Source of the DNA: Methylorubrum populi
Lineage (GTDB): Bacteria; Pseudomonadota; Alphaproteobacteria; Rhizobiales; Beijerinckiaceae
Length of the DNA: 64,000 nucleotides
Assembly (NCBI GenBank): GCA_020741775.1
Contig: DYYG01000003.1
Span: 1-64,000 of the forward strand
Direction of reading: 5' to 3'
Shown: in pieces, positions 56,001-64,000 of the stretch
Numbering within the stretch: the first letter of the stretch is position 1
Layout: each line of letters starts with the position of its first letter
Program-made: the position numbers and the translations under genes
Notes under the pieces: model-generated
Seen by the model: the letters and a program-made list of their open reading frames with translations, nothing else
Databases searched by the model: none
What the model was told of the DNA's origin: nothing

Positions 56001-59000
56001 TGCGGTGCTCGCCCTGAACAAGGTCAGCGCCCGCGCCGAGGCGTTCATCGGCTCGGAGACCGTCGCCGCCACGGCCCCGACTCAGACTGCGGCGACCGTT
56101 TCCTCGACCGATGGCACCGTGACGGTGTCGGCCAAGAACCAGGCCGGGATCGAGGCGACCAGCACCATGATCGGCGCATCGTCGGTCTCCGGCACCGTCG
56201 CAGAACTCGCCAAGAAGGCGGTGGCGACGGCGCTCACCATCTACGACTACAGCTCGAAATCCGGCTCGAAGGCGCTGAAGACCGGCGACCGGGTGCGGCT
56301 CGCCGCCGATTTCACGCCGACCGCCGCGAACGCCAGCACCGACGCGAAGCGGCCCCTCGGCGAGGATCCGGTCCTGCAGGGTCGGGTCTTCATCTTCGTC
56401 GGCGCGGCCTCCTCGCAGCCGGTCGATCTGGCCGCCGAGGATTACACCAACGCGGCGCGCTGGTTCGCCCTCGACGATGGCGCCACCGTCACGACCAAGC
56501 CCTCGGCCGCCGGCACCACCGGCACGACGACGGACACCACGACCGGCGACACGGAGAACAAGGACACCACGACCGTCAAGACGGCCGATCAGACGGTGAC
56601 GATCACGCGCAACAAGGCGCGCTACTCGTCGAAGGACGGCTATCAGTTCATGAAGGCCGGCGAGGGCGTGCTGCTCTCGAAGACGGACGACCTGTCGAAG
56701 GGCGACAAGGGCACGATCTACATCTGGCGCGGGGCGGACAACACCAAGGTCACGCTCTACGGTGAGGATTACACCAGCGACAACTGGATCCCGGCAGCGG
56801 CCAAGACGGTCATGCCGAAGCTCGACACGGTCGCCGATCCGACTCCGGCACCGACGACGACCCCCGCCCCGGGTTCGACCGATCCGATTCCGGCGAGCCG
56901 CACCCCGGCCTCGTCCTCCAAGGCTTTCGGCGGTCTGATCGTGTTCAACGAGGTGACTGGCGGGGCCGGCGCCCGCATCACCGACGCGACGGTGACCTCC
57001 GCCCTCGACCTCTCGGTTCATGCCGAGGACGCGGCCGACATCTCGGCGACTCTGCTCAGCACCGTCACCGCCTCAGGCGGCGGCTCCTTCCAGTCGAAAT
57101 CCGGTGCGGCCGGTACCAGCGGCGGCACCGGCGGCGGATCGGTCATCGCGGCCAACGGCATCGCGGCCACCAACGTCGTGCGCGGCGGCGCCGAGGCCAG
57201 CATCCTGCGCTCGACGGTGGAATCCAAGGAGGGCGATCTCGCGGTCACCGCCGAGAACAAGGCGGGCGTCGATGCGCGGCTGCGGGCCTCGACCACGACC
57301 TCGGGCGGCACCGGGAGCGTCTCCGCTGCGGTCACGCTGGCCTTCAACTCAGTGGGCTACGAGACCCAGAACCTTCTCTTCAACACCGTCGACGCACTGA
57401 TCGGCCAGTCGGCGATCTCCGGCGCCTTCGGCGGCGAGACCGGATCGGGCGCCAAGGCGACCATCGTGCAATCCTCGGCGAAGGCCGGCGGCGACCTGAG
57501 CGTCACCGCGACCTCCGCCGCCAAGATCAATGCGACGGTCAGCAACGCCGCCCGCTCCTCGACCGATGCGGTGAAGGGCTCCGGCGGCACCGGTTTCGGT
57601 GTCGTGCTCGCCTCGAACAAGGTGAGCGGCAGCGCCGTCGCCTTCATCGACAATACCGGCGTCACTCAGCCGATCACGGCGGGCGGGGCGCTCGCCGTCA
57701 CCGCGACGGATGCGACCGGCATCACCTCGAACGTCCAGATCGTGACGAGCTCGACCGTCGTGAAGTCCGATGGCGGCTCCGTCACGAACCAGTCGAAGCT
57801 CAACAAATATCTGCCGTCCGATTTTTCGACCAATCCGAACGAGGTCCAGTCGGCTACGATCCAGTCGAACCTGATCAAGTACCGTAAGGAATGGGAGCCG
57901 GCTCAGCTCAAGACCTTCGAGGAGAAGGTTACGGCCCAGGTCGCCCGGGTGAAGGGACTCGTCGAGCAGCTCCAGGCCGGCCCGGCGACGCTGCTGAACC
58001 AGGTCGAGACCAACCTGCTCAAGCTTCAGGCCGGCGATGTCACGGATGACTACCTGATCGCGATCAATCAGACCCTGGTCGATCAGCTCGGAGCCATCAA
58101 GGCCAGTGCGATCCCGAGCACGGACAAGACCGATCTCGCCAAGCGGATCGCAGCCGCGGCGAAGGCGCTGTCGGACCACCTGACCGCGGATTCCATCAAG
58201 ACGGAGGAGGCCACTGCGGCGCGGAGCGCGGCGCTGAAGGTCGCCGCCGAAGCGGCCCGCCTCGGCTATCTCGACGATGCCGCTCTGCGCAACAGCGTCG
58301 TCGGGCCGCAGAAGACGCTCATCACCGTCAAGGCGGAGCAGACGGTCGGACAGCTGATCCGCCTGCAGGTCCTCGCCGACCGGGCCGTGATCGAGGCCGC
58401 CACCAAGATCCGAGACCTGAAGGATGGCCTCAACGCGTTCCTGAAGCCGTTCGGGCTGAGCACCGACAGCATCGGCACCATCGACCTCTCGGCCGCCGGC
58501 GAGAAGCCGAAGACGACGAACCAGCAGGACGTCACCTTCGGGACGCGGGTGCGGATCGCCGACAACTACGCCAAGCCGACCTTCAAGGTCGGGCAGGGCA
58601 CGATCACGGTCAAGACCGGCGATACGATCCAGGATCTCAGCGGCAAGATCTACAAGTATATCGGCGCTAGCCGGCTCAGCGGGATCGATTCCCAGACTCC
58701 CGACCTGAGTGATGCCACGAAGTGGAAGCTGATTGCCGACAAGGCCGATGCCTACAAGGCCGGCGATATTTTCATCTATATGGGGACTGACGCGAAGGTC
58801 GATCTCGCGGCGACGGATTACACCAATAAGCTGCTCTGGAAGCGGGCGCTCGAATCGAACTTCATCCCGGATGGGCTGAAGCTGCCGACGGCCGGGACCG
58901 GCACCGGGACGGGGAGCGGCACGAAGCCGGCCGCGGCCACCCCCGCCACCGAAACCGTCGCGCCGACCGGCGACCCCTCGGCCAACAACGCTGCCAAGAC

Positions 59001-62000
59001 CGGCACGGTGACGCCGCAGCCGGCCTCGTCACTCGCGATCGGCGGCCTCGTGGTGCTCAACAGCGTCCACGGTGACGCCGTGGCGCGGATCACCGGCGTC
59101 ACCGCCACGGCTGGGGGCGTCGTCACGGTCAAGGCGAGCGAGACCGCCACGATCAAGGCGACCGCCGACAGCACCGCCAACGTGAAGTCGTCGAATTCCT
59201 TCAAGCCGACGGGCACCACCGGCACCCAGACTTCGACGACGGCGGGCGACCCCTCCACCGACCGGAGCCTCGGCACCAAGAGCCAACCCACCAGCCTCGC
59301 CCTGGGCGGCATCATCGCCACCAACGCCGTTCTCGGTACGGCCCGGGCGGAGATCGTCGACAGCACCGTGACCGGCGCGGGCCTGGCGGTCGATGCGGCC
59401 AACACTGCCACCGTCGACGCGACCAACAAGACCGCCACCTCCAGCGACCAGGGCGCGGTCTCGATCACTCTGGCCTTCAACACCGTTGGCTGGAAGGAGC
59501 AGAACATCCTGTTCCGCGCCGCCGACACGATCACCGGCCAGCCGCTGATCGCCGAGGCCAGTGACAACGCCTCCGACCCGTCGGGCGCGCGCGCGCAGAT
59601 CCTGCGCAGCTCGGTCACCACCACCGGCGGCAACGCCCTCTCGGTCACCGCGCGGTCGGACGCCTCGATCAATGCGCAGCTGACCAACAAGGCCAGCGCG
59701 TCGCAGACCGTGCTCAAGGATGCGAGCGCCTTCGCCATCGGGTTCGCGCTGACCGGCAACCTCGTGAATTCCGAGGCCGTGGCCCGCATCGACAGCAGCA
59801 ACGCGGCCGGCACCGCCATCGACTCGACCAAGACCATCGACGCCAGTGGCGCCGTGACGATCTCGGCGACGAGCAACGGCAGCATCACCTCGGGCAACAG
59901 CCTCTCCGCCATCGCCAGCTTGACCAAGCCGAGCATGCTGGAGGACTTCGCCAACAAGATCCTCGACAATTACACCTACACCACCGAATCCGGCTCGAAG
60001 ACCGTCAAATTCGGCGACATCGTCTTCGCGAAGGTGAACGGCCAGGAGAAGCGGTTCGTCTATTTCGGCGACACGAAGGCCAACACCAATCTCAAGACGG
60101 AAAGCTACACGGAGGAGAACGGCTGGCGGGAGAACAACCTCCGCGAGTTCGTGAAATTCCTGCCTCCGAGCGTGCTCAACCTCGGCGAGAGCAAGGATAC
60201 CGGTGGCTCGTCCACGCCGCCGGCCAGCGATGCCCAGCCTGCCAGCGGCCAGACCCCCGCCAAGCCCTACGCGGTGGCGGTGAGCGGCATCCTCGTGACC
60301 AACGACGTCCGCAGCGTCGCCTCGGCGACGCTCACCGGCATGACCGTCGCCAAGGCCGGCGATGTCAGCGTGCAGGCGGAGCAGAAGGGCTCGATCACGG
60401 CGACCGTCGCCAGCAAGGTCGAGTCGAAGCTGAAGCCCGGCACCAAGGCCGGCACCAAGACCTCCGTCGCGGCGCAGGCGGTGATCGCCTCGAACGTGGT
60501 GATGGGATCGAGCACCGCTGCCATCGACCGGAGCAAGCTCGGCGATGCCGCCACGAGCGCGACCGTCGGCAATGTCTCGGTGACGGCGCAGAACACCGGG
60601 GCGATCAAGGCCACGGTCGATAGCACCGTCGATTCCAGCGAGACCGCGGTTGGCATTACGGCGGCCTTCAACAAGATCGGCAGCCCGAGCACCAATGCCG
60701 TGTTCGATCTCGCCGCGACGCTCGCCGGCTTCGACCTCGACAGTCAGATGACCAAGGGCGGCCAGTTTGCCGCCACCGCCTCGATCTCGGGTCAGCCGAT
60801 CAACGCCACCGGCAAGGTCTCGGTGGTGGCGAAATCCAAGGCGAGCATCGACGCCACGATCACGAATGCCGTCACCTCGATCGGGTCGGCGACCACCAGC
60901 GTCGGCGCCGTCGCCGGCCTCAACTTCGTCCGGCTCGGCACCTCCGCCACCATCGCCGACGTCACCGGTCTCACCGCGGCAGGCGGCGTGGCGGTCAATG
61001 CGCTCAGCGCCTCGACCATCAATGCCGAGGTGAAAGCCCCGGTAACGGCGGTGGTCTACAACATGCCGGACACGTCCGGTACGACCGGCGGCAGCAACAC
61101 CTCCGGCAACACGGGTAATACGGGCAATACCGGCGGCACCGGCACGGCCACGACGACGCGCACGATCTCGGTCGCCGCGAGCTTCGCCCGCAACACCATC
61201 CTCGACGTCGTGCTCGAAGCCGGCCTCGACCGGGCCGGCGACGTGACCGCGAGCGCGGGCGATGTGAGCGTCGCCGCCTCCAACACCGCCGCCATCACCG
61301 CGAAGGTGGCGGCCACCGCCGTCGCCGTGCTGCTCAGCACCGAGCAGAGCAAGAATCTCGGCGTGTCCGGTGGCGGCGCGTTCGGCGTCAACACCATCCT
61401 CGGCGGGGTCGAGGCGCGGATCACCGACAGCAGGGTTTCGGCCTCGGGCAACCGGGCGCCGAGCGTCAGCGACGGAACCGGCGGCCAGGGCAACATCACC
61501 GTCTCCGCCAAGAGCAACGCCACCATCACGGCGTCGGTCGAGGCGGCGGCGGCGGCCGTGATCGTCGGCAAGGGCGCCGCTCAGGCGGTGGCGTTGGGCG
61601 TCTCCCTCGCCTTCAACATGATCGGCTATAACTTCAGCCTGATCCCCGTGGACGGGACCGCCAGTCTCGCGGCGGACAAGGCCCGCTCCCTCGACGTCAA
61701 GGCGAGCGTGACGCGCTCCCGTCTGAATGCCGGGCGGCGGGTCGCGGTCGAGGCGGAATCGGGCGGCACGATCACGGCGAGGACCATCGCCGCCGCGGTC
61801 GCGGTCGGCGTTTCGACCGGCGGCGATTCCAGCAGTTCGAGCGATGGCAACCTCTCCCTGTCTGGGGGCGGGCTGTTCGTCCGCAACAAGCTCGTCACGT
61901 CGGCCTCGGCGGTGATCGACGGCACCGGCAGCACTGACGACGCGGTCACCTCCGGTAGCGAGGGCATCAGCGTCTCGGCCAAGGACACCGCCCTCATCCG

Positions 62001-64000
62001 CGCGACGTCTGCCGCGCTCGCCCTCTCGGCCAACCTGAGCGCGGATGCGAGCAACACCGCCTCGAAGTCGAGCGTGGCCATCGCCCTGTCGCTGGCCGAC
62101 AACGCGGTCACCAGCGAGGTTTCCGCGCGCGTCATTCAGGTCGCCAACCTCGCGACCCTCGGCGCCGTCACCGTCGGCGCCACCCGCAGCGCCGACATCT
62201 TCGCGCAGACCTACGCCGCCGCCGTCGGCGCGCAGGTCTCGTCGCAGGGCAACGGTACCTCCGTCAGCGGCGGCGGCGCGCTCGCCCTGAACACGATTCG
62301 GGGCTCGACCGTTGCCGAGATCACCGATTCCAAGGTCGGTGACGCGACGAATGGCGGCGCCAAGGTCGGCTCTCTCGATGTCTCGGCCACGGATGCGGCC
62401 AAGATCGTCGCCCTCACCGGCGCGGCCGCGATCACCCTCGCGGGAGCCGCCGAAGGCAAGGCCACCGGCGTCGCCGTCGGGGCCTCGGTCGCGAACAACG
62501 TCATCGGCGGCTCCGGCGCCGCGGTGCGGGCGACCGTCTCCAACACCCCCGTCCGCGCCACCGGCGCGGTCGGCGTGCGCGCGGAATCCACGGCGAAGAT
62601 TGCGGCGACGACCGTCACTGTCGCGGTCGGCGTGTCGGCCAGCGGTACCGATTCCGCCCGCACGGTGAGCCTTGGCGGGTCGGGCGCGCGCAACGCCGTC
62701 GATGTCGCCACCACCGCCGAATGGGTGGCCGCGGACGGCAGTGCGGTTTCGGTCGATGCCGGCAGTTTCTCCGTGAAGGCGCGAAACGCTGCGGAGATCA
62801 CGGCGGATGTCGGCGCGGCCTCGATCGCCGGCTCGTTCGGCCAGGGCGACTCGTTCGCGGTGACCCTCGCGGCCAGTGTCGCGATCAACGAGATCAGCGG
62901 CAATGTCGCCGCCACGGTCAAGAACGCCAATGTCGTCACGCAATCCGGTGGCGTGACCCTCGAGGCGAAGCGCGAGGGCAGCATCAAGACGCGCGCGGCG
63001 GCGGCCAGCGTCGCGGCCTCCGTCAGCACCAGCGGCAAGAGCATCTCGGTCGCGGGAGCCGGCGTCGCGGCGGTCAACAAGATCAACAGCAGCACCACGG
63101 CCACCGGCCAGAACGCGTCGTTCGATGCTCAGGGGGCGGTCACCGTCTCGGCCGGCAGCAAGACCACCATCGAGGCGCTCGTCGTCGGGGCCGCCGCGTC
63201 CATCGGCGCGAGCTCGACGGATGGCGGAGCCGGCGCCCTCGGCATCGCCATCGCCTATAACGAGATCGGTCGCTGGACCGCCTACGATGAATCCGCGCAC
63301 ACGCTGAGCGAGGCTCCCGTGCTCGGCGGCCGCAGCAACGTGTCGGCCACCCTCACGGGCACGCCGGTCAAGGCGACCGGCGCGCTCTCGGTCACCGCGA
63401 CGAGCGAGAACAGTGTCAAGGCCGACATCGCGGCCATTGCCGCCGGTGTCACCGTCGCCGGCGGCAAGGCCGGCGCGGTGAGCGGCGGCGGCACCTTCGC
63501 GATGAACAATATCGGTCTCGCGACCCTGGCCTCGATCGATGGCGACGGGACTGGGACCGCGCCCGGTCTCCAGGCGGACAGCGCCAGGATCTCGGCCCAG
63601 GACATCTCGACGATCACGTCCCAGGCGCTCTCGGCCAGCCTCGCCGTCGCCATCGGATCCGGCAATGCCGCCGGCGTTTCGGTCGGCGGCAGCATCGGCC
63701 TCAACACCATCGCCAACGACGTCTCCGCGACGGTGAAGAATGTCGATCGCGGCCTGCAGACCGTCGGCGCGATCCTGATCGATGCAAAGTCGGCGGGGAC
63801 CGTGACGGCCAAGGCCGCATCGGCGGCCCTGAGCGTCTCCGGGTCGGGCGCGAGCGCCGCTGCCGTCACGGCGGCGGTCAACTATGCCCGCAACGTCATC
63901 ACCACGAGCACCCGCGCGCAGGGAAGCGAGAGCCGGCTCACCACCACCGGCAGCAACGGCAATGTCGGCGTGAAGGCGGAGGCCTCCGCCACGATCGAGG
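50020..64000 (+). CDS. Giant LEPR-XLL surface protein, incomplete at window end
   Basis: The reading frame from ATG 50020 is open to the last base: 4,660 codons and no stop. A GGAG at 50007-50010 precedes the start. The N-terminus is basic (FRRRDRAR, RLKAKADRLF) and has no Sec signal. LEPRVLLNSDI at residues 60-70 is the LEPR-XLL motif of very large bacterial surface proteins. RTX-like glycine/aspartate motifs occur near residues 224, 324 and 347. Most of the rest is repetitive beta-solenoid-like sequence, with Trp-containing inserts, a helical insert near residues 2590-2830 and Thr/Gly/Pro linkers. The C-terminus lies outside the window. Likely secreted adhesin or matrix protein. Confidence 0.93.
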   Translation, partial: MAFPFKSEGFWGPLFRRRDRARAITEAPRALRPSKRQLVLRLKAKADRLFNRDRLIFDPLEPRVLLNSDITYQIGAASDAATAEHQILVKLIERQETIDNATKTVQRIQVFDYAGGTASTNPLYTFGRIDAQSNQAYTLTGSGGKESITVDVDSFKKLTGDQKPILAFEDGNGNLGNTISLLNTPADAARGGAEFKLTSADAGSIASGKFSGRFTDVANLIGASGGDDKLTIGQSGSLSGTFGGGQGGLQLDLSSMMAGSVDATLSAANGKYALSRSGGSAAATFDSPAFTAPTKSLGVLLGDNGNTLHLASLPSTSSFTVSGGAGADKIVFDSDLTGLSGDRGLTFDGGAGDDRIELSANLSVTGGLGITFKGGEGTNSLVVGSGKTIQAGGGLTLAADATVTPVATSTGFDRSASTTAQMSVTVNENAVIRGAGVKIKVSSDITVSDTVPADTSTISVTANGLAGITLDGTVDAGTGDAALTADVGNRITLVSTLSSQLKSITPSQTNSATIAVGAKGAVNGGTVKIAANTAAKVDVKVLGLVLPGAATVTDAATGTFEKLKSAVTGEGSFADVFTPIELAAKGLIKSAESTVRNTTQVTVASGAQIVQSGSGTIADSDPAVAVQISADDKTDVTTTLVAMDAAAVPSLHLDDPALDKAASAAAKASAAIDILNMFGLTGTQNVTRLTSVDLGVPALGTLPAAAPAAGDPALLSAAGKAAIRAANSGTMAVRIRAATDAPDPADPEKKTVAGDGENDGSLPAPIKAGAAQINVDDTVRVAVRGVSVTAASLAVAATNDSVIEARAIQARNLLTGSTTALVEKARLGATGGSVSVVAMDATAASAIAEPIQTDSLESESDADTAKRELIGITRGSAVNTAERDITATFIASEVSGSDGVTLTAQNALDLTTEAKAAVAASKFGIAGSYAVNIVLGSTTATIQGGQVIAIGGDVTVNAADVTNIDARVQTSVEGEGKSGGTAIGGAAAFNIVGYRADGVAKTGMLADKIVGMALDAVLGSGFFTVAATQAIRARVDAATVTATAGRIGLNAVSGGTVNATVSNTVTVRTPEQTRLDAAKAQTTRTALNKARTFAGKPALSGEPGAVTSASSRSIGGLIATNRMNRSATADVTGGATITSGGELGLRAVDLSTINANVKLVASSQAASDGGLPAKKPQIKSDYKLSADQPVAITLGQRVAVDFSTLLGEQAIKAGGTLDAVKANLPASTKQAQTGTTPPKAPALKPISNGDLVLVGTGHPAGKGEVNSYYRYVKTTTAGPDSLDLSKEDFTGANWELIGAKGAVYAYMGADRTDANKLDLKTAKFSDRDLWRRVGESEAVPAKATGSGGLSAGGIVVRNEIKGGVTAAISSTANATTKVTAGSVAVSAERGATITSKADATVEAIATIKEQTGAKEDGSAGTGTASTVPGKTSAFDKATQSRSSALAINAVIATNTIQSAADASISDSEVTTTGTDGAVAVGAKTTGSIEAGVNAQITAQSSGPAGTDDTAPAASTGTTATSSSTSSAPAAGTGQAVPPTTTARAGGLQLAFNAIGYESSNLGFDTLDAVVGTNLVSPATAQASARITNTKVTATGAVSATVESSGTITSTLGNEVTASAQAASVNALAVSGLVAMNRVSGAAQASIDAAGKTVAGTDVTVSAVDTVGIAAETTASATATAEKTGSVSGVAKSADALLGEYTYTTASGSRQVTFGQKIRLSDSWAGKGEKGAVYQYMGTDFAAALDLGSTTEPKLDFSDFALWKKLDASNVVAGATSAKPPAAKLSATGLGAVFSRNDVSGKAEAWIVNTTLAAKGDVGVTASSEATITAKDESEIEVEGGSAFSGVLVSNNVQNGARAFIKNSTVTSDGGGVTVSSENSSKIEAEAAGSVAGETTAIGFTLAFNTIGFQQQNPLYNAVDTIVGDPLIATATKSENPAGATAFITGSTVTAERDIAVTADSQAQITASAGNTTKQADSAETVHKAETGARGISAGAVLALNKVSARAEAFIGSETVAATAPTQTAATVSSTDGTVTVSAKNQAGIEATSTMIGASSVSGTVAELAKKAVATALTIYDYSSKSGSKALKTGDRVRLAADFTPTAANASTDAKRPLGEDPVLQGRVFIFVGAASSQPVDLAAEDYTNAARWFALDDGATVTTKPSAAGTTGTTTDTTTGDTENKDTTTVKTADQTVTITRNKARYSSKDGYQFMKAGEGVLLSKTDDLSKGDKGTIYIWRGADNTKVTLYGEDYTSDNWIPAAAKTVMPKLDTVADPTPAPTTTPAPGSTDPIPASRTPASSSKAFGGLIVFNEVTGGAGARITDATVTSALDLSVHAEDAADISATLLSTVTASGGGSFQSKSGAAGTSGGTGGGSVIAANGIAATNVVRGGAEASILRSTVESKEGDLAVTAENKAGVDARLRASTTTSGGTGSVSAAVTLAFNSVGYETQNLLFNTVDALIGQSAISGAFGGETGSGAKATIVQSSAKAGGDLSVTATSAAKINATVSNAARSSTDAVKGSGGTGFGVVLASNKVSGSAVAFIDNTGVTQPITAGGALAVTATDATGITSNVQIVTSSTVVKSDGGSVTNQSKLNKYLPSDFSTNPNEVQSATIQSNLIKYRKEWEPAQLKTFEEKVTAQVARVKGLVEQLQAGPATLLNQVETNLLKLQAGDVTDDYLIAINQTLVDQLGAIKASAIPSTDKTDLAKRIAAAAKALSDHLTADSIKTEEATAARSAALKVAAEAARLGYLDDAALRNSVVGPQKTLITVKAEQTVGQLIRLQVLADRAVIEAATKIRDLKDGLNAFLKPFGLSTDSIGTIDLSAAGEKPKTTNQQDVTFGTRVRIADNYAKPTFKVGQGTITVKTGDTIQDLSGKIYKYIGASRLSGIDSQTPDLSDATKWKLIADKADAYKAGDIFIYMGTDAKVDLAATDYTNKLLWKRALESNFIPDGLKLPTAGTGTGTGSGTKPAAATPATETVAPTGDPSANNAAKTGTVTPQPASSLAIGGLVVLNSVHGDAVARITGVTATAGGVVTVKASETATIKATADSTANVKSSNSFKPTGTTGTQTSTTAGDPSTDRSLGTKSQPTSLALGGIIATNAVLGTARAEIVDSTVTGAGLAVDAANTATVDATNKTATSSDQGAVSITLAFNTVGWKEQNILFRAADTITGQPLIAEASDNASDPSGARAQILRSSVTTTGGNALSVTARSDASINAQLTNKASASQTVLKDASAFAIGFALTGNLVNSEAVARIDSSNAAGTAIDSTKTIDASGAVTISATSNGSITSGNSLSAIASLTKPSMLEDFANKILDNYTYTTESGSKTVKFGDIVFAKVNGQEKRFVYFGDTKANTNLKTESYTEENGWRENNLREFVKFLPPSVLNLGESKDTGGSSTPPASDAQPASGQTPAKPYAVAVSGILVTNDVRSVASATLTGMTVAKAGDVSVQAEQKGSITATVASKVESKLKPGTKAGTKTSVAAQAVIASNVVMGSSTAAIDRSKLGDAATSATVGNVSVTAQNTGAIKATVDSTVDSSETAVGITAAFNKIGSPSTNAVFDLAATLAGFDLDSQMTKGGQFAATASISGQPINATGKVSVVAKSKASIDATITNAVTSIGSATTSVGAVAGLNFVRLGTSATIADVTGLTAAGGVAVNALSASTINAEVKAPVTAVVYNMPDTSGTTGGSNTSGNTGNTGNTGGTGTATTTRTISVAASFARNTILDVVLEAGLDRAGDVTASAGDVSVAASNTAAITAKVAATAVAVLLSTEQSKNLGVSGGGAFGVNTILGGVEARITDSRVSASGNRAPSVSDGTGGQGNITVSAKSNATITASVEAAAAAVIVGKGAAQAVALGVSLAFNMIGYNFSLIPVDGTASLAADKARSLDVKASVTRSRLNAGRRVAVEAESGGTITARTIAAAVAVGVSTGGDSSSSSDGNLSLSGGGLFVRNKLVTSASAVIDGTGSTDDAVTSGSEGISVSAKDTALIRATSAALALSANLSADASNTASKSSVAIALSLADNAVTSEVSARVIQVANLATLGAVTVGATRSADIFAQTYAAAVGAQVSSQGNGTSVSGGGALALNTIRGSTVAEITDSKVGDATNGGAKVGSLDVSATDAAKIVALTGAAAITLAGAAEGKATGVAVGASVANNVIGGSGAAVRATVSNTPVRATGAVGVRAESTAKIAATTVTVAVGVSASGTDSARTVSLGGSGARNAVDVATTAEWVAADGSAVSVDAGSFSVKARNAAEITADVGAASIAGSFGQGDSFAVTLAASVAINEISGNVAATVKNANVVTQSGGVTLEAKREGSIKTRAAAASVAASVSTSGKSISVAGAGVAAVNKINSSTTATGQNASFDAQGAVTVSAGSKTTIEALVVGAAASIGASSTDGGAGALGIAIAYNEIGRWTAYDESAHTLSEAPVLGGRSNVSATLTGTPVKATGALSVTATSENSVKADIAAIAAGVTVAGGKAGAVSGGGTFAMNNIGLATLASIDGDGTGTAPGLQADSARISAQDISTITSQALSASLAVAIGSGNAAGVSVGGSIGLNTIANDVSATVKNVDRGLQTVGAILIDAKSAGTVTAKAASAALSVSGSGASAAAVTAAVNYARNVITTSTRAQGSESRLTTTGSNGNVGVKAEASATIE
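53550..60160 (+). repeat. Recurring aromatic insert modules in the giant protein
   Basis: A loosely conserved unit of about 65-150 residues appears at least five times, around bases 53550-54020, 55110-55320, 56240-56800 (two copies), 58530-58860 and 59960-60160. Each includes a Y-x-Y or similar start, a G-x-x-V-x-(L/F/A) strand, (Y/F)xY(M/V/I)G, an acidic DLxxxDYT or DFSDF segment, and a Trp (for example LWKKL, NWELIG, LWKRAL). They interrupt the solenoid repeats at irregular spacing. Confidence 0.7.
54660..63320 (+). repeat. Solenoid repeat units with AFNxIGY start
   Basis: Units beginning with (L/A)AFNxIG(Y/F/W) recur near 54670, 55720, 57340, 59470, 60660 and 61610, with a looser copy (IAYNEIGRW) near 63250. 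Each is followed by (Q/S)N, a (L/F)xxxD segment and then a Thr/Ser/Ala-rich stretch ending in VTAT or VEA-like steps. Between them are shorter units of the type SGGVLALNKVSGSAEA followed by TVTAGDVSVTA. Spacing is irregular (about 0.9-2.1 kb between successive units), so it is a protein repeat, not a DNA tandem repeat. Confidence 0.7.

Noticed and set aside
59029..63300. Very long minus-strand open frame opposite the giant gene (also 53503-57021)
   Set aside because: Composition is Arg/Gly/Asp-rich without domains, as expected for the antisense of GC-rich repetitive coding DNA. The plus-strand frame has the LEPR-XLL start and repeats.
53550..63320. CRISPR array or DNA tandem repeats in the giant gene
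   Set aside because: Repeats are divergent at DNA level, irregularly spaced and kept in one reading frame, so they are protein repeats.

Overview
The window looks like chromosomal DNA of a high-GC alphaproteobacterium, most likely Methylobacterium/Methylorubrum (close to M. extorquens). This rests on the overall protein character, a stand-alone methylmalonyl-CoA mutase small subunit, a eukaryotic-type glutamine synthetase beside a type I enzyme, and the housekeeping gene mix. The genus is an inference; no database search was possible. I saw no tRNA, rRNA, CRISPR array or insertion sequence.

Bases 1-7,500 carry lower-glycolysis/Calvin-type carbon genes: a 5'-truncated gap, a small coiled-coil membrane protein, pgk, class II fba, a ThiE-like protein and a SEL1-repeat protein, then an APC amino-acid transporter. 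The first 91 bases are a perfect reverse complement of bases 156-246, so the start of the window is probably a contig-end fold-back. Bases 7,500-14,100 hold NAD(P)HX repair (nnr) and a nitrogen block: glnB, glsA, and divergent glnII and glnA with a sigma-54-like promoter between them. Bases 14,000-32,500 are mostly housekeeping: an FMN reductase behind a possible SOS box, a GGDEF-EAL protein, rnr, DUF983, a Nudix protein, an SDR/queG/GST cluster, uppP, the mutase small subunit, three small exported proteins, and dTDP-rhamnose synthesis (rfbCBDA).

From about 32,600 onward the content is accessory and contains the best candidate for an undescribed system. A minus-strand gene set (DUF3467, a GAF-HlyD protein, a PqqD/M50 protease/HlyD fusion, a shortened SecA-like ATPase, a HlyD adaptor and a possible UbiC-like exported protein) looks like a dedicated export machine whose only evident motor is SecA-like. 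Divergent from it is a tightly coupled plus-strand operon: an O-methyltransferase, a P-loop kinase-like protein, a flavin-halogenase-like protein with an extra C-terminal domain, an unknown protein, and a radical SAM enzyme. An AraC-type regulator follows, then a roughly 1 kb non-coding stretch, then a SapC-family gene and a giant LEPR-XLL protein.

The giant protein reads through at least 4,660 codons without a stop and leaves the window. It has a basic N-terminus with no Sec signal, RTX-like motifs, long beta-solenoid-like repeats, recurring Trp-containing inserts and one helical insert. My working model is that the SecA/M50/HlyD apparatus, perhaps with SapC, exports or anchors this giant surface protein, and that the enzyme operon modifies it or a small companion molecule. 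The link is based on position and family knowledge only.
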